Shown: positions 43,708 through 52,966, counted from the stretch's first letter. The stretch is DNA of 64,000 nt from Variovorax ginsengisoli (GCF_030486595.1 NZ_JAUJZH010000033.1:1-64000), one strand, 5' to 3'. Numbers and translations are program-made. Notes: a model not told the origin generated them from the sequence alone.

Positions 43708-44442
43708 TCAGCGCAGAATTTCAACCGAGGTATCGAACACATAGCCCGCACCGCGCTCTGTACGGATGAACCGGGGCTCGGACGGATTCACCTCGATCTT
43801 GCGGCGCAGCCGAAGGATCTGAACGTCGATTGAGCGGTCGTAGACCTCCGCGCCATGCAGGCGCGACAGCTCCAGCAGCCGGTCGCGCGAAAGCACCCGT
43901 TGCGGTGCCTCACACAGCGCGAGCAGCAGGTTGAACTCGCCATTGCTCAATTCGACCCGGCGGCCATCGGGAGTGGTGAGGCGCCGCACCAGCAGGTTCA
44001 GCTCCCAGCCGGCGAAGCGGTAGGCACGGCAGCTGGCCTCTCGCGTGGGCGGGGCCGCTTCGGCCTGCAATTGATAGCGCCTCAGCACCGCGCGGATGCG
44101 TGCCAGTAGCTCACGGTTGCTGAAGGGTTTGGTGACGTAGTCGTCGGCCGCGATTTCCAGTCCCATCACGCGATCGGCCTCGTCGCGCTTGCCGGTCAGG
44201 ATGATCACAGGTATCGCGCTGTGCTCGCGCAATTGTCGGGCGAGCTGCATGCCGTCCTCCCCGGCCAGACGCAGGTCCAGCATCACCAGGTCGATGGCAT
44301 CTTCCCGCAGTATGCGGGCCATCTCGGCCCCGGAGGCGGCTGCGCTGACGCGCATCTCGTTCTCCGACAGGTATTCGGTCAGCAGTTCGCGGATGGCCGG
44401 ATCGTCATCGACCACCAGGATATGGGCAGGCGAGGTATTCAT
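43708..44442 (-). CDS. OmpR/PhoB family response regulator, orphan
   Basis: A 244-residue response regulator: receiver domain (about 1-120; ILVVDDDPAIRELLTEYLSE, phospho-Asp in LVMLDLRLAGEDGMQLARQL, Lys in DDYVTKPFSNRELLARIRAV) and a winged-helix output domain (about 145-240; ELSNGEFNLLLALCEAPQRV, YDRSIDVQILRLRRKIEVNP). No histidine kinase is adjacent. An ATG at 44463 would add seven residues; MNTSPAHILVVDDD is the family-like start. The TTTCATCTGCAA element about 50 bp upstream recurs at other genes nearby, suggesting autoregulation. Confidence 0.93.
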   Translation of the reverse strand: MNTSPAHILVVDDDPAIRELLTEYLSENEMRVSAAASGAEMARILREDAIDLVMLDLRLAGEDGMQLARQLREHSAIPVIILTGKRDEADRVMGLEIAADDYVTKPFSNRELLARIRAVLRRYQLQAEAAPPTREASCRAYRFAGWELNLLVRRLTTPDGRRVELSNGEFNLLLALCEAPQRVLSRDRLLELSRLHGAEVYDRSIDVQILRLRRKIEVNPSEPRFIRTERGAGYVFDTSVEILR

Positions 44443-44490
44443 GGCGTCGTAAGCGTAGTGCATGAGTCCCCGCTCGCGCCAGCGGCCCTG

Positions 44491-44521
44491 TTGCAGATGA
44501 AACCGAGGCGCATTTCATCAG
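44491..44521 (-). promoter_or_regulatory. Copy of the TTWCA-TC-TGWAA palindrome upstream of the response regulator
   Basis: On the minus strand 44491-44502 reads TTTCATCTGCAA, and a facing TTTCATCAG lies at 44513-44521 on the plus strand, giving an inverted GATGAAA/TTTCATC pair. It is between the response regulator start (44442) and the hydrolase stop (44556). Confidence 0.45.
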
Positions 44522-44555
44522 ACATGCCGGCGGATGGACGAGCGGGCTCCCGCTG

Positions 44556-45326
44556 TCAATGGTGGCCGGCCGCCGAAAGGATCAATGTCGCGACCTCCTG
44601 CGGATGCGACAGCAGCGAGACGTGGCTGGAAGGCAGCTCGATGGTGCGTGCATTCATGCGCTTGGCCATGAAGCGCTGCAAGTCGGGGTTGATCGTGCGG
44701 TCCTCCGCGGATACCGCGTAGTAGGTGGGCTTGAGGCGCCAGGCAGCAGTGGTCGTGCGTGCGGCCGGCGTGGCCTTCGACATGCGGCCCTGTACGGCGT
44801 AGTAGGCGCGCGCCTCGGCGGTTGGAAGGTCGCCGGCGAAGTCGCGGACAAACGCTTCCTCAGAGAGCTGGCCGTAGCCATCCGTGCCCCACACGATGCC
44901 TGCGCTTGCCGGAGGCGTGGGGAAGCGGCCTGCGAGCTCACCGTAGTTCTCGCCCGCATCGGGTGCGCGCGCTGCCACGTAGACGAGGGCGGTCACCTTC
45001 GGGTCCACGCCCGCCTCGCTGATGACCATGCCGGCATACGAATGAGCTACCAGCAAAGTGGGCCCCTGCTGCAGCGCCAAGGCGCGCCGGGTGGCCTCGA
45101 CGTCGTCTGCAAACGAGCTCAGCGGATTCTGGACAGCCATGACGTTCAGCCCGGCCTGCTGGAGCAGCGGAATGACCTTGCCCCAACTGGAGCCGTCGGC
45201 AAAAAGGCCGTGCACCAGCACCACGTTTCGCGCGGCGGGCGTGCTCTGGGCGAAGACCTTGTTGGCCCCGAGCGCGGCTGCGGACAAGGCGGCAAGCGAA
45301 CCTGCGAAGTTGCGGCGATTCATCAT
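44556..45326 (-). CDS. Alpha/beta hydrolase, Tat- or Sec-exported
   Basis: A 256-residue alpha/beta hydrolase with an N-terminal twin-arginine-type signal (MMNRRNFAGSLAALSAAALG, cleaved near VFAQS). NVVLVHGLFADGSSWGKVIP gives the oxyanion loop, LLVAHSYAGMVISEAGVDPK contains the nucleophile Ser, and SSHVSLLSHPQEVATLILSA the catalytic His. This type is annotated as periplasmic alpha/beta hydrolase or EstC-like esterase. The substrate is unknown. It reads toward the response regulator and may be co-transcribed. Confidence 0.9.
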   Translation of the reverse strand: MMNRRNFAGSLAALSAAALGANKVFAQSTPAARNVVLVHGLFADGSSWGKVIPLLQQAGLNVMAVQNPLSSFADDVEATRRALALQQGPTLLVAHSYAGMVISEAGVDPKVTALVYVAARAPDAGENYGELAGRFPTPPASAGIVWGTDGYGQLSEEAFVRDFAGDLPTAEARAYYAVQGRMSKATPAARTTTAAWRLKPTYYAVSAEDRTINPDLQRFMAKRMNARTIELPSSHVSLLSHPQEVATLILSAAGHH

Positions 45327-45428
45327 TTCATGGCTCCTGGTGTTGTTGGGTGGTGCTGACTGTGATGCGCTGCGGTTGCGCGCCCGTTGCGTGGTCCCTC
45401 ATTTCTGCTACAGGCGAAGTGGAGATCG

Positions 45429-45440
45429 TTTCATTTGCAA
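45429..45440 (+). promoter_or_regulatory. Copy of the palindromic motif between hydrolase and efflux operons
   Basis: TTTCATTTGCAA differs from the copy at 44491 by one base. It lies about 100 bp upstream of the hydrolase start (45326) and 150 bp before the small-protein gene that heads the RND operon, so it could serve either. A related half-site TTTCATCT is on the minus strand at 45565-45572. Confidence 0.4.
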
Positions 45441-45587
45441 TTCGCAACGAGGCTGACCTCGTGACGGTCTTGTTTCAACTGACATTGCACTCGCTACGGA
45501 TGTCGCGAATCGCTGCGCCTCCGCAATCCGTGCGCAACCGCACAACTTGACCATCGAAGCATGAGATGAAACGTCAAGGAGCGAACG

Positions 45588-45797
45588 ATGAACCACCCAA
45601 GCTACTCGCAGCCGGTCGCGAGCTACGAACTGCGCTTCCAGTCGCTTTTCCGCCAGCGGCGGGGCTGGGCCTTTCCTTGCGACGCCGAAGGCCACGTCGA
45701 CATGGACACCTTGAGCGAACGTGCGCGCATCAACTACCTCTTCGCGCGTGCACTCGTGGGCATCGACGTGGATACACCGAGGGTTCGACCGAGATGA
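45588..45797 (+). CDS. Conserved small hypothetical protein
   Basis: A 69-residue protein (MNHPSYSQPVASYELRFQSL, FRQRRGWAFPCDAEGHVDMD, LSERARINYLFARALVGIDV). Similar short proteins with the pattern Y.LRF.SLF..GR..AFPCDA.GHVD.D.LS.RAR.NY..AR are common in Burkholderiales but have no assigned function. AAGGAGCGAACG before the ATG is a strong ribosome binding site. It is the first of a gene run leading into the RND efflux genes. Confidence 0.75.
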   Translation: MNHPSYSQPVASYELRFQSLFRQRRGWAFPCDAEGHVDMDTLSERARINYLFARALVGIDVDTPRVRPR

Positions 45798-45846
45798 TTG
45801 CCCGCTAGCTCGCCCTCGAACGCAGCCTTCAGACAAGGACCAAAAA

Positions 45847-46326
45847 ATGCATGTAACGACGATCGACATTCGCGAAGCCGCAGCGCCGGCCTTGTTCTAT
45901 CTGCGCCCGAACTGGGGTGGCCCTGTAGAAGCGAGCGCAAAAGACCTGGAATTCCTTGCTTTGGCAGAAGGCTACCGCGCGTTCGGCGGCATCGCGGTCA
46001 GCGCCGAAATGGCCGGGCGCTTGCCGGGGGCAGGCATTTCGCGGCTGGCCCGAGGCATCGTTGCGCGAGAGGTGATCAGCTTCGAATGGCGCGGCGAGTA
46101 CTGGCTGCCGCGCTTTCAGTTCGAGGGCGAAGGACTCACAGTGACTGCGGATGCGGCCCTCCTGATTGCGGAGCTCGCCGCCGCACTGGATGACAGCGAA
46201 TTGGCGCAATGGTTCGTGACGACCAATGCGTGGCTGGGAGAACGCCTACCGCTGCAGGTGATGCCAACGGACTTCGAACGTGTGCATGACGCGGCGCGCT
46301 CGTTCCGCTTTGCATGCCGCGACTGA
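45847..46326 (+). CDS. Hypothetical protein ahead of RND efflux genes
   Basis: A 159-residue soluble protein starting MHVTTIDIREAAAPALFYLR. The central region (SAEMAGRLPGAGISRLARGI, REVISFEWRGEYWLPRFQFE) and the C-terminus (AQWFVTTNAWLGERLPLQVM) recall the Xre/MbcA/ParS antitoxin C-terminal domain, with its W..PN..L.G..P pattern, but no toxin gene is beside it. The similarity is weak. It lies 49 bp after the small protein and 24 bp before the membrane fusion gene. Confidence 0.7.
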   Translation: MHVTTIDIREAAAPALFYLRPNWGGPVEASAKDLEFLALAEGYRAFGGIAVSAEMAGRLPGAGISRLARGIVAREVISFEWRGEYWLPRFQFEGEGLTVTADAALLIAELAAALDDSELAQWFVTTNAWLGERLPLQVMPTDFERVHDAARSFRFACRD

Positions 46327-46350
46327 AGCGCCAGACGACAAGGACTCACG

Positions 46351-47583
46351 ATGAAGAACGACAGCATTCGCACGTATCACCGAGCGGCTTCACCTGCCGG
46401 CGTCGCCGCCGTCATCTGTGCCTTTCTCTCCCTGTCATTGGCCGGCTGTGGCGATTCGAAGCCCCAGGGGACTGTGGCACAGGCACCGGAAGTCGAGGTT
46501 GTCACCGTTCACCGCCAGGCTGTGCCGGTCCGCACGGAGCTTCCAGGGCGCACCGTGGCCTATCTCGTCGCGCAAGTGCGCGCACGCGTCGATGGAATCG
46601 TGCTCAAGCGCGAGTTCGAGGAGGGTTCGGACGTCAAGGCCAACCAATTGCTCTACAGGATCGATCCTGCGCCGTATCGCGCAGCACTGGACAGCGCGCA
46701 GGCCTCGCTGCAGAACGCGCAGGCCCGTCTGGTGTCTGCGACCGCACTGGCGCAGCGCGACAGGCAGCTCATCGCCGCGAACGCGGTGAGCAAGCAGGAC
46801 CTGGACAACGCCGTGGCCGCGCAAGGGGAGGCCGAAGCAATGGTCGCTTCCGGAAAGGCGGCGGTGGAGACCGCGCGCATCAACCTGGGCTACACCGACG
46901 TGGTGTCGCCCATCAGCGGTCGCGTCGGGATTTCGCAGGTCACGCAGGGAGCGTACGTGCAGGCAGCCGCGGCGACGCTGCTGTCCACCGTGCAGCAGCT
47001 CGACCCCATCTATGTCGATCTCAATCGCTCCAGCCTTGCGGGCCTGCAGTGGCGCCGTGACATCGTGTCCGGAACGCTCAGGGTCGGCGGTCCGGACGCG
47101 GCAAAGGTCCAGTTGACACTCGAGGACGGAAGCCAGTATCCGTTGGCCGGAAAGCTGGAGTTCACCGACGTCACGGTCGACTCGGGCACGGGCTCGGTCA
47201 CGGTACGTGCGGTGTTTCCGAATCCCGACCATGTGCTGCTGCCCGGGATGTTTGTGCGCGCCAGCATCGAGCAGGGCGTGGACGAGCATGCGTTGCTGGT
47301 GCCGCAGGTGGGCGTGACGCACGATCCAAAGGGCCAGGCCACGGTACTCGTCGTCGGCGACGACGACAAGGTCGCGCTGCGCACGATCCAGGCGACGCGA
47401 ACCTCCGGAGACCAATGGGTGGTAGACGGCGGCCTCGAGGACGGCGAGAAGGTGATCGTTGCCGGGCTCCAAAAAGTGAAAGGCGGTGCGCTGGTGCGAA
47501 CAGTGGAGAAGCAGCCGCCAGCCGCTTCCGCCGGATTGCCGGGTGCACGATCTGATCGTGTCGTGGCATCGGCGGAAAAATAG
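46351..47583 (+). CDS. RND efflux periplasmic adaptor subunit (membrane fusion protein)
   Basis: A 410-residue AcrA/MexA-type adaptor. The lipoprotein signal ends LSLAGC with Cys33. The biotinyl-lipoyl domain (AQVRARVDGIVLKREFEEGS), helical hairpin (ALDSAQASLQNAQARLVSAT) and beta-barrel (LGYTDVVSPISGRVGISQVT) are in the usual order, and the C-terminal GLQKVKGGALVRTVE matches. It links the inner-membrane pump to the outer-membrane channel encoded next. Confidence 0.95.
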   Translation: MKNDSIRTYHRAASPAGVAAVICAFLSLSLAGCGDSKPQGTVAQAPEVEVVTVHRQAVPVRTELPGRTVAYLVAQVRARVDGIVLKREFEEGSDVKANQLLYRIDPAPYRAALDSAQASLQNAQARLVSATALAQRDRQLIAANAVSKQDLDNAVAAQGEAEAMVASGKAAVETARINLGYTDVVSPISGRVGISQVTQGAYVQAAAATLLSTVQQLDPIYVDLNRSSLAGLQWRRDIVSGTLRVGGPDAAKVQLTLEDGSQYPLAGKLEFTDVTVDSGTGSVTVRAVFPNPDHVLLPGMFVRASIEQGVDEHALLVPQVGVTHDPKGQATVLVVGDDDKVALRTIQATRTSGDQWVVDGGLEDGEKVIVAGLQKVKGGALVRTVEKQPPAASAGLPGARSDRVVASAEK

Positions 47584-47597
47584 GCGAGGAGCGGAAC

Positions 47598-50500
47598 ATG
47601 GCCAGGTTCTTTATCGGGCGCCCGATCTTCGCGATCGTTCTTGCAATCCTCGTGATGCTCGCGGGAGCGTTGTCGATCTTCACGTTGCCTGTCGAGCAGT
47701 ACCCGCAGATCGCGCCGCCCACGGTGCAAGTCACCACCAGCTATCCCGGCGCGTCAGCCACGACCGTGCAGGACACGGTGGTGCAGGTGATCGAACAGTC
47801 AATGAGCGGGCTCGACCACTTGCTGTACCTGTCTTCGGTCAGCGACGACACCGGTCAATCGACCACGACCTTGACGTTTGCGCCCGGGACCAATCCGGAC
47901 ATCGCAGAGGTGCAGGTACAGAACAAGCTCCAGCTCGCCACGCCGCTGCTGCCGGCACAGGTGCAACAGACCGGCGTGCGGATCACCAAATCCAGCAGCG
48001 CATCGCTGCTCGTAGCGGCCTTCGTGTCGACGGATGGCAGCATAAACAAGTACGACATTGCCAACTACGTGGCGTCCCATGTCCAGGACCCGCTGAGCCG
48101 TCTTGAAGGCGTCGGGAACCTGAACGTGTTCGGCACTCAGTACGCGATGCGCATCTGGCTCGACCTTCAGAAGCTCTACGGTTACTCCCTCACGCCGGTC
48201 GACGTGACCAGCGCGGTGTCGGACCAGAACGTCCAGGTGTCCGGTGGCCAGTTGGGGGGCGCACCGGCCGTGGGAGACCAGCAGTTGACCGCGACGATCA
48301 CCGCCGCCACGTTGCTGCGCACGCCGGAGGACTTCGGCGCGATCCTGCTCAAGGTGCAGCCGGATGGCTCACAGGTGCGCCTGCGCGACGTTGCGCGCAT
48401 TGAACTGGGTGCCGAGAACTTCGCTGTAGACACCCGGTACAACGGCAAGCCGGCTGCGGCGCTCGCGGTGCAACTGGGCACCGGCGCGAACGCCCTGCAG
48501 ACGGCCAATGCGGTGCGAGCGCGTATCGATGAGCTGTCGAAATACTTTCCGCCGGGCCTGAAGGTGGTCTATCCCAATGACTCGACGCCCTTCATCAAGG
48601 AGTCGATCAAGGAAGTCGTGAAGACCTTGTTCGAGGGCATCGCGCTGGTCTTCCTGGTCATGTTCCTCTTCCTGCAGAACATCCGCGCGACGATCATCCC
48701 GACGATCGCGGTGCCGGTGGTGTTGCTCGGGACTTTCGGGGTGATGGCAGCGCTCGGGTTCACCGTCAACACCCTTTCCATGTTCGGACTCGTGCTGGCG
48801 ATCGGCCTGCTGGTGGACGATGCGATCGTCGTGGTCGAGAACGTGCAGCGCGTGATGGAGGAAGAGGGCCTGTCAGCCGTCGAGGCGACCCGCAAGGCCA
48901 TGGGCCAGATCTCCGGCGCACTCGTCGGCGTGGTGACGGTTCTGTGTGCGGTGTTCGTGCCCGTCGCGTTCTCCGGCGGGACGGTGGGAGCGATCTACCG
49001 GCAGTTCTCGCTCACGATTGTCGCGGCGATGCTGCTGTCGGTGCTTGTGGCGCTCACGCTCACACCGGCTCTGTGCGCGATGCTCCTGAAGCGCTCCCCG
49101 GAGGGTGCCGAGAAGAAGACTGGCTTCTTCGGCTGGTTCAACCGCCGCTTCGAGCGCTCGCGGGAGCGCTACGCGAGCGGCGTCCGCCATGTGATCCTGC
49201 GCTCGGGCCGCTGGCTCGCGATCTACGCGGTGCTCGTCGCCGCGGTGGGGTGGCTGTTCGTGCACCTGCCGACTTCCTTCCTGCCGACGGAGGACCAGGG
49301 CTTCATGTACATCCAGGTGCAGACGCCCCCGGGTGCGACGATGGAGCGCACGGGTGGCGTACTCGCGGACATCGGGAACTACCTGGCCAATGATGAAAAG
49401 GCCACTGTCGAAGGCAGCCTCGTGGTCAACGGGTTCAACTTCGCGGGCCGTGGACAGAGCCAGGGACTGGTGTACGTCCAGCTAAAGGACTGGCACCAGA
49501 GGCAGCATCGCGACCTTGGTGCGGCTGCCTTGTCCGCCCGCCTGGCCCGGCACTTCGCCTCGTACAAGGACGCGATCATCATCCCGATCACGCCGCCAGC
49601 CATTCAGGGGCTGGGGACTGCCTCCGGCTTCGACTTCGAGCTGGAAGATCGCGGCGGCGTGGGTCAGGAAAAGCTCACCCAGGCATTCGACAAGCTGCTG
49701 GCCCTCGCATCGCACGACCCGGACCTTGCGCTCGTGCGACGCAACGGACTCGCCAACAACCCGACCTTCCGGGTGGACGTGGATCGCGAGAAGGCGAGCG
49801 CGCTGGGGGTGGCGATTGCGGACGCCGACCAGGCCTTCTCGATCGCGTGGGGTTCGAAATACGTCAACAACTTTCTCGACACCGACGGCCGAATCAAGAA
49901 GGTGTACGTGCAGGCCGATGCACCGTTTCGCATGAATCCCGAGGATCTGGACCAGCTCTACGTTCGAAACGTGCAGGGCGGGATGGCGCCGTTCTCGTCG
50001 TTCTCGAAAAGTTCGTGGACCTTCGGCCCGCCGCAGCTGCAGCGCTACAACGGAGTGCCTGCGATCGAGATCCAGGGCCAGGCCGCGCCGGGGCGCAGCA
50101 CCGGGCAGGCCATCGCAACGATGGAGCGCCTGATGAAGCAGATGCCGGAAGGCATTGGGTACGAGTGGACCGGTGTTTCGCTGCAGCAGCAACAGTCCGG
50201 CTCGCAGGCGCCGTACTTCTACGCGCTGTCGATCCTGGTGGTGTTTCTCTGCCTGGCGGCGCTCTACGAGAGCTGGGCGATTCCGTTGTCAGTGATCCTG
50301 GTCATTCCCCTGGGCGTGCTGGGCGCGCTCGGTGCGACCACGTTGTCAGGCCTGACCAACGACGTCTACTTCCAGGTCGGCTTGCTGACCACGATTGGCC
50401 TGTCGGCGAAGAATGCCATCTTGATCGTGGAGTTCGCACGCGAACTTCAGGCCACGGGCCGCAGTGCATTCGATGCCGCGATAGAGGCTGCGCACATGCG

Positions 50501-50759
50501 ACTGCGGCCGATCGTCATGACCTCGCTGGCCTTCGGCCTCGGCGTGCTCCCGTTGGCCTTGGCCAAGGGCGCGGGTTCGGCGAGCCAGAACGCGATCGGC
50601 GTTGGCGTGATCGGCGGAATGGCCACGGCGACGTTCCTCGCCATCTTCTTGATCCCGATGTTCTATGTCGTGATCGCAGGCAGGCTGGCGCGGCCGAAGC
50701 ACGCTTCGGAGCCGACGCATCCGCCGCCAGTCGCCAACTCAACCCTCGAAGGAGTCTGA
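47598..50759 (+). CDS. RND family multidrug efflux pump (HAE1 type)
   Basis: A 1053-residue AcrB/MexB-type inner-membrane pump. It starts MARFFIGRPIFAIVLAILVM, has two large periplasmic loops (YPQIAPPTVQVTTSYPGASA is the first) and the proton-relay Asp pair in LAIGLLVDDAIVVVENVQRV with the Lys in TIGLSAKNAILIVEFARELQ. Twelve membrane segments are expected. It begins 14 bp after the adaptor gene and is followed 1 bp later by the outer-membrane factor gene, forming a complete tripartite operon. Substrates are probably lipophilic drugs or aromatic compounds. Confidence 0.97.
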   Translation: MARFFIGRPIFAIVLAILVMLAGALSIFTLPVEQYPQIAPPTVQVTTSYPGASATTVQDTVVQVIEQSMSGLDHLLYLSSVSDDTGQSTTTLTFAPGTNPDIAEVQVQNKLQLATPLLPAQVQQTGVRITKSSSASLLVAAFVSTDGSINKYDIANYVASHVQDPLSRLEGVGNLNVFGTQYAMRIWLDLQKLYGYSLTPVDVTSAVSDQNVQVSGGQLGGAPAVGDQQLTATITAATLLRTPEDFGAILLKVQPDGSQVRLRDVARIELGAENFAVDTRYNGKPAAALAVQLGTGANALQTANAVRARIDELSKYFPPGLKVVYPNDSTPFIKESIKEVVKTLFEGIALVFLVMFLFLQNIRATIIPTIAVPVVLLGTFGVMAALGFTVNTLSMFGLVLAIGLLVDDAIVVVENVQRVMEEEGLSAVEATRKAMGQISGALVGVVTVLCAVFVPVAFSGGTVGAIYRQFSLTIVAAMLLSVLVALTLTPALCAMLLKRSPEGAEKKTGFFGWFNRRFERSRERYASGVRHVILRSGRWLAIYAVLVAAVGWLFVHLPTSFLPTEDQGFMYIQVQTPPGATMERTGGVLADIGNYLANDEKATVEGSLVVNGFNFAGRGQSQGLVYVQLKDWHQRQHRDLGAAALSARLARHFASYKDAIIIPITPPAIQGLGTASGFDFELEDRGGVGQEKLTQAFDKLLALASHDPDLALVRRNGLANNPTFRVDVDREKASALGVAIADADQAFSIAWGSKYVNNFLDTDGRIKKVYVQADAPFRMNPEDLDQLYVRNVQGGMAPFSSFSKSSWTFGPPQLQRYNGVPAIEIQGQAAPGRSTGQAIATMERLMKQMPEGIGYEWTGVSLQQQQSGSQAPYFYALSILVVFLCLAALYESWAIPLSVILVIPLGVLGALGATTLSGLTNDVYFQVGLLTTIGLSAKNAILIVEFARELQATGRSAFDAAIEAAHMRLRPIVMTSLAFGLGVLPLALAKGAGSASQNAIGVGVIGGMATATFLAIFLIPMFYVVIAGRLARPKHASEPTHPPPVANSTLEGV

Positions 50760-50760
50760 C

Positions 50761-52224
50761 ATGCACTTCCTCCAGCGCGGTGCGGTCGCAACGGCCGCGG
50801 CGATCCTGATGGCAAGCTGTTCGCTGCAACCGGTCTACCAGCGGCCCACGGCACCGGTTGCTGCTGCCTATCCTCAGGGCGAAGGCTACGGCGCGGCTGC
50901 AAGCGTCGACGCGGATCTGCCGCCCGCTGCCGATATCGGTTGGCGCGACTTCCTGCCGGATGAGCGTCTGCAGCGGCTGATCGAGATCGCGCTGCATAAC
51001 AACCGCGACCTGCGCGCCGCGGCGCTCAATGTGGCGCAGGTGCAGGCCGAGTACCGTGTCCAGCGCGCGGCCTTGTACCCGCAAATCGGGGTCGGGGTCC
51101 AGGGTGAGCGTTCGCGCACGCCCGGCAGCCTCACCCAATCCGGCAACCCACTCGACGCGCGATCGGCGACGGTGGGGCTTTCCGCGGCGTGGGAGATCGA
51201 TTTCTTCGGACGTGTGAAGAGCCTCAGCGACGCGGCTCTCGAACAGTACCTGGCGAGTGCGCAAGCGCGGCAGTCGGTTCAGATCCTTCTGGTGTCGCAG
51301 GTCGCCGACCAATACTTCACCGTGCTGGCGTACGACGACCAGCTCGCCGTCACGCGCAAGACGTTCGAAGCGGCCACGAGCTCACTTGCGATCGTGCAGC
51401 GCAGGTTCGACGTCGGCACGGCTTCGGAACTGGACGTGGCCCAGGCGCAGACACTCGTCGAGAACGCCCGCATGAATGAAGCGGACCAGTTGCGCCTGCG
51501 GGCACAGGCAGAGAACCGCCTGGTGCTGCTCGTGGGGCAACCGTTGCCGCCGGACCTGCCAAAGCCGGTCCAGCTCAGCGAGCAGACCCTTCGCGACGAC
51601 GTGCCCGCAGGGCTGCCTTCCGACCTGCTCATGCGTCGCCCTGACATCCTGCAGGCCGAAGCCCTTCTGCGCTCGGAGAACGCGAACATCGGCGCGGCAC
51701 GCGCGGCCTTCTTTCCGCGCATTGCGCTGACCGGCACCTTCGGCACGGCGAGTTCGACGCTGGGGGGACTGTTCGGTGCCGGCGCCAGTGCCTGGTCGTT
51801 CGTTCCGGCGCTGACGGCGCCGATCTTCGATGCCGGCGCCAACCAGGCCAACCTTGACGTCGCCAAAGTGCGAAAGGACATCGGCATCGCGCAGTACGAG
51901 AAGGCGATCCAGGTCGCATTCCGGGAGGTATCGGACAACCTCGCCGCCCGCTCGAACTATCAGGACAAGCTCGTTGCCGCACTGCGATTCACCGACGCGC
52001 AGGACCGGCGGATGCGGCTTGCCCAGTTGCGATACGAGAGCGGCGTGGACGACTATCTTAACGTGCTCTCCGCGCAGACCGACCTGTACAACGCCCAGCT
52101 CGGGCTGGTGCTGGTGCGGATGAACCGTCTGGAGAGCCTGGTCGACTTGTACCGGTCGCTGGGCGGCGGATGGCTTCGGGATACCGGCAATGCCGAGCGC
52201 GTCGCAGGAGAGTTCACTCGCTGA
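50761..52224 (+). CDS. Outer membrane efflux lipoprotein (NodT/OprM family)
   Basis: A 487-residue TolC-superfamily channel. The lipobox LMASC gives Cys20 (MHFLQRGAVATAAAILMASC). Typical regions are WRDFLPDERLQRLIEIALHN, RDLRAAALNVAQVQAEYRVQ, VGLSAAWEIDFFGRVKSLSD and the second repeat LPSDLLMRRPDILQAEALLR. It completes the RND operon. The end GGGWLRDTGNAERVAGEF is standard. Confidence 0.95.
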   Translation: MHFLQRGAVATAAAILMASCSLQPVYQRPTAPVAAAYPQGEGYGAAASVDADLPPAADIGWRDFLPDERLQRLIEIALHNNRDLRAAALNVAQVQAEYRVQRAALYPQIGVGVQGERSRTPGSLTQSGNPLDARSATVGLSAAWEIDFFGRVKSLSDAALEQYLASAQARQSVQILLVSQVADQYFTVLAYDDQLAVTRKTFEAATSSLAIVQRRFDVGTASELDVAQAQTLVENARMNEADQLRLRAQAENRLVLLVGQPLPPDLPKPVQLSEQTLRDDVPAGLPSDLLMRRPDILQAEALLRSENANIGAARAAFFPRIALTGTFGTASSTLGGLFGAGASAWSFVPALTAPIFDAGANQANLDVAKVRKDIGIAQYEKAIQVAFREVSDNLAARSNYQDKLVAALRFTDAQDRRMRLAQLRYESGVDDYLNVLSAQTDLYNAQLGLVLVRMNRLESLVDLYRSLGGGWLRDTGNAERVAGEFTR

Positions 52225-52287
52225 GTGGGGAGGCGGTGGCGAATCACGGCTTCGACGCGCTTGAACGCGAACCCGTGCTGCAAGCAT

Positions 52288-52311
52288 GAAAAGCACGCCC
52301 TCGGGCGTGCT
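52288..52311 (-). terminator. Hairpin terminator after the DUF4148 gene
   Basis: AGCACGCCC (52292-52300) and GGGCGTGCT (52303-52311) form a 9-bp stem with a 2-base loop. Read on the minus strand the stem is followed by TTTTCATG, so it fits as terminator of the DUF4148 gene. It also sits 68 bp after the convergent RND operon and may act in both directions. Confidence 0.6.
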
Positions 52312-52342
52312 CGGGACCGCATGCGCCTTGCGGCGCGATGCT

Positions 52343-52795
52343 TTACTTCATCGCGACGGCCGGCCGCGAACCGGCCGCATGCAGGGCGGCGAGCTCGAAG
52401 GAGCCGCTGTCTTCGCCATAGAGCTGATCGAGCGTGCCGTTCTTCTCGGCTTGCGCGAGTTCAGATTTGACTTCAGCGCGCGGCGTGGTCAGGACCTGGT
52501 GCTTCGCAAGGTAGAACGAACCGCTGTCGCTGCCGTCCAGCGCATTCAGCGTGCCTTCGGCGCGGGCTTCCTTGACTTCGTCCTTCACTTCGCCGCGGGA
52601 CTCGGTGGAGTGGAAGTGCGCCGCGAGGTAGGCCGAGCCGCTGTCCTCGCCGGTGAGGGCAGCGAGCTGGCCGCTGGCCTGCGCGGCCTTCAATTGCGCC
52701 TGGACTTCAGCGCGGGACACCTGGGCCGACGCCGCGGTGGCCGTGAGGGCGAGGCTGACGGCCAGCAGGCCCATCGTTGCATTGAACTTCTTCAT
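52343..52795 (-). CDS. DUF4148 domain-containing exported protein with three internal repeats
   Basis: The 150-residue protein has a signal peptide (1-24, GLLAVSLALTATAASAQ) and three repeats of 39 residues starting at about Arg28, Arg67 and Arg106. Each has R-(A/G)-E-V-x-x-(Q/E)-(L/V), then a hydrophilic helix, then L-x-G-(E/S)-D-S-G-S-x-x-L-A. DUF4148 proteins are abundant in Burkholderiales and are periplasmic with unknown function; several are under response-regulator control. A TTTCATCTGAAA element lies 160 bp upstream. Confidence 0.9.
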   Translation of the reverse strand: MKKFNATMGLLAVSLALTATAASAQVSRAEVQAQLKAAQASGQLAALTGEDSGSAYLAAHFHSTESRGEVKDEVKEARAEGTLNALDGSDSGSFYLAKHQVLTTPRAEVKSELAQAEKNGTLDQLYGEDSGSFELAALHAAGSRPAVAMK

Positions 52796-52954
52796 GATGA
52801 TTTCCTTCACGCGTCTGGATGAATGGGTAGAGACAGCACCGGCAGACGCGCAACCGGCACTCTCGCGAAACAACCTTGCGACTCGCGTCTGCTTGGTTGC
52901 CTCTACTGTCGGTGGGGCAGGTTGCCGCCGGATTGCATATCGCAGGCGTCCCAG

Positions 52955-52966
52955 TTTCATCTGAAA
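52955..52966 (+). promoter_or_regulatory. Copy of the TTWCA-TC-TGWAA palindrome between DUF4148 and dps
   Basis: TTTCATCTGAAA is a perfect interrupted palindrome (TTTCA-TC-TGAAA). It sits 160 bp upstream of the DUF4148 start (52795) and 124 bp before dps (53090), so it could control either divergent gene. Confidence 0.5.

Noticed and set aside
45847..46326. Toxin-antitoxin system
   Set aside because: The MbcA/ParS-like tail is faint and neither neighbour resembles a RES or other toxin.
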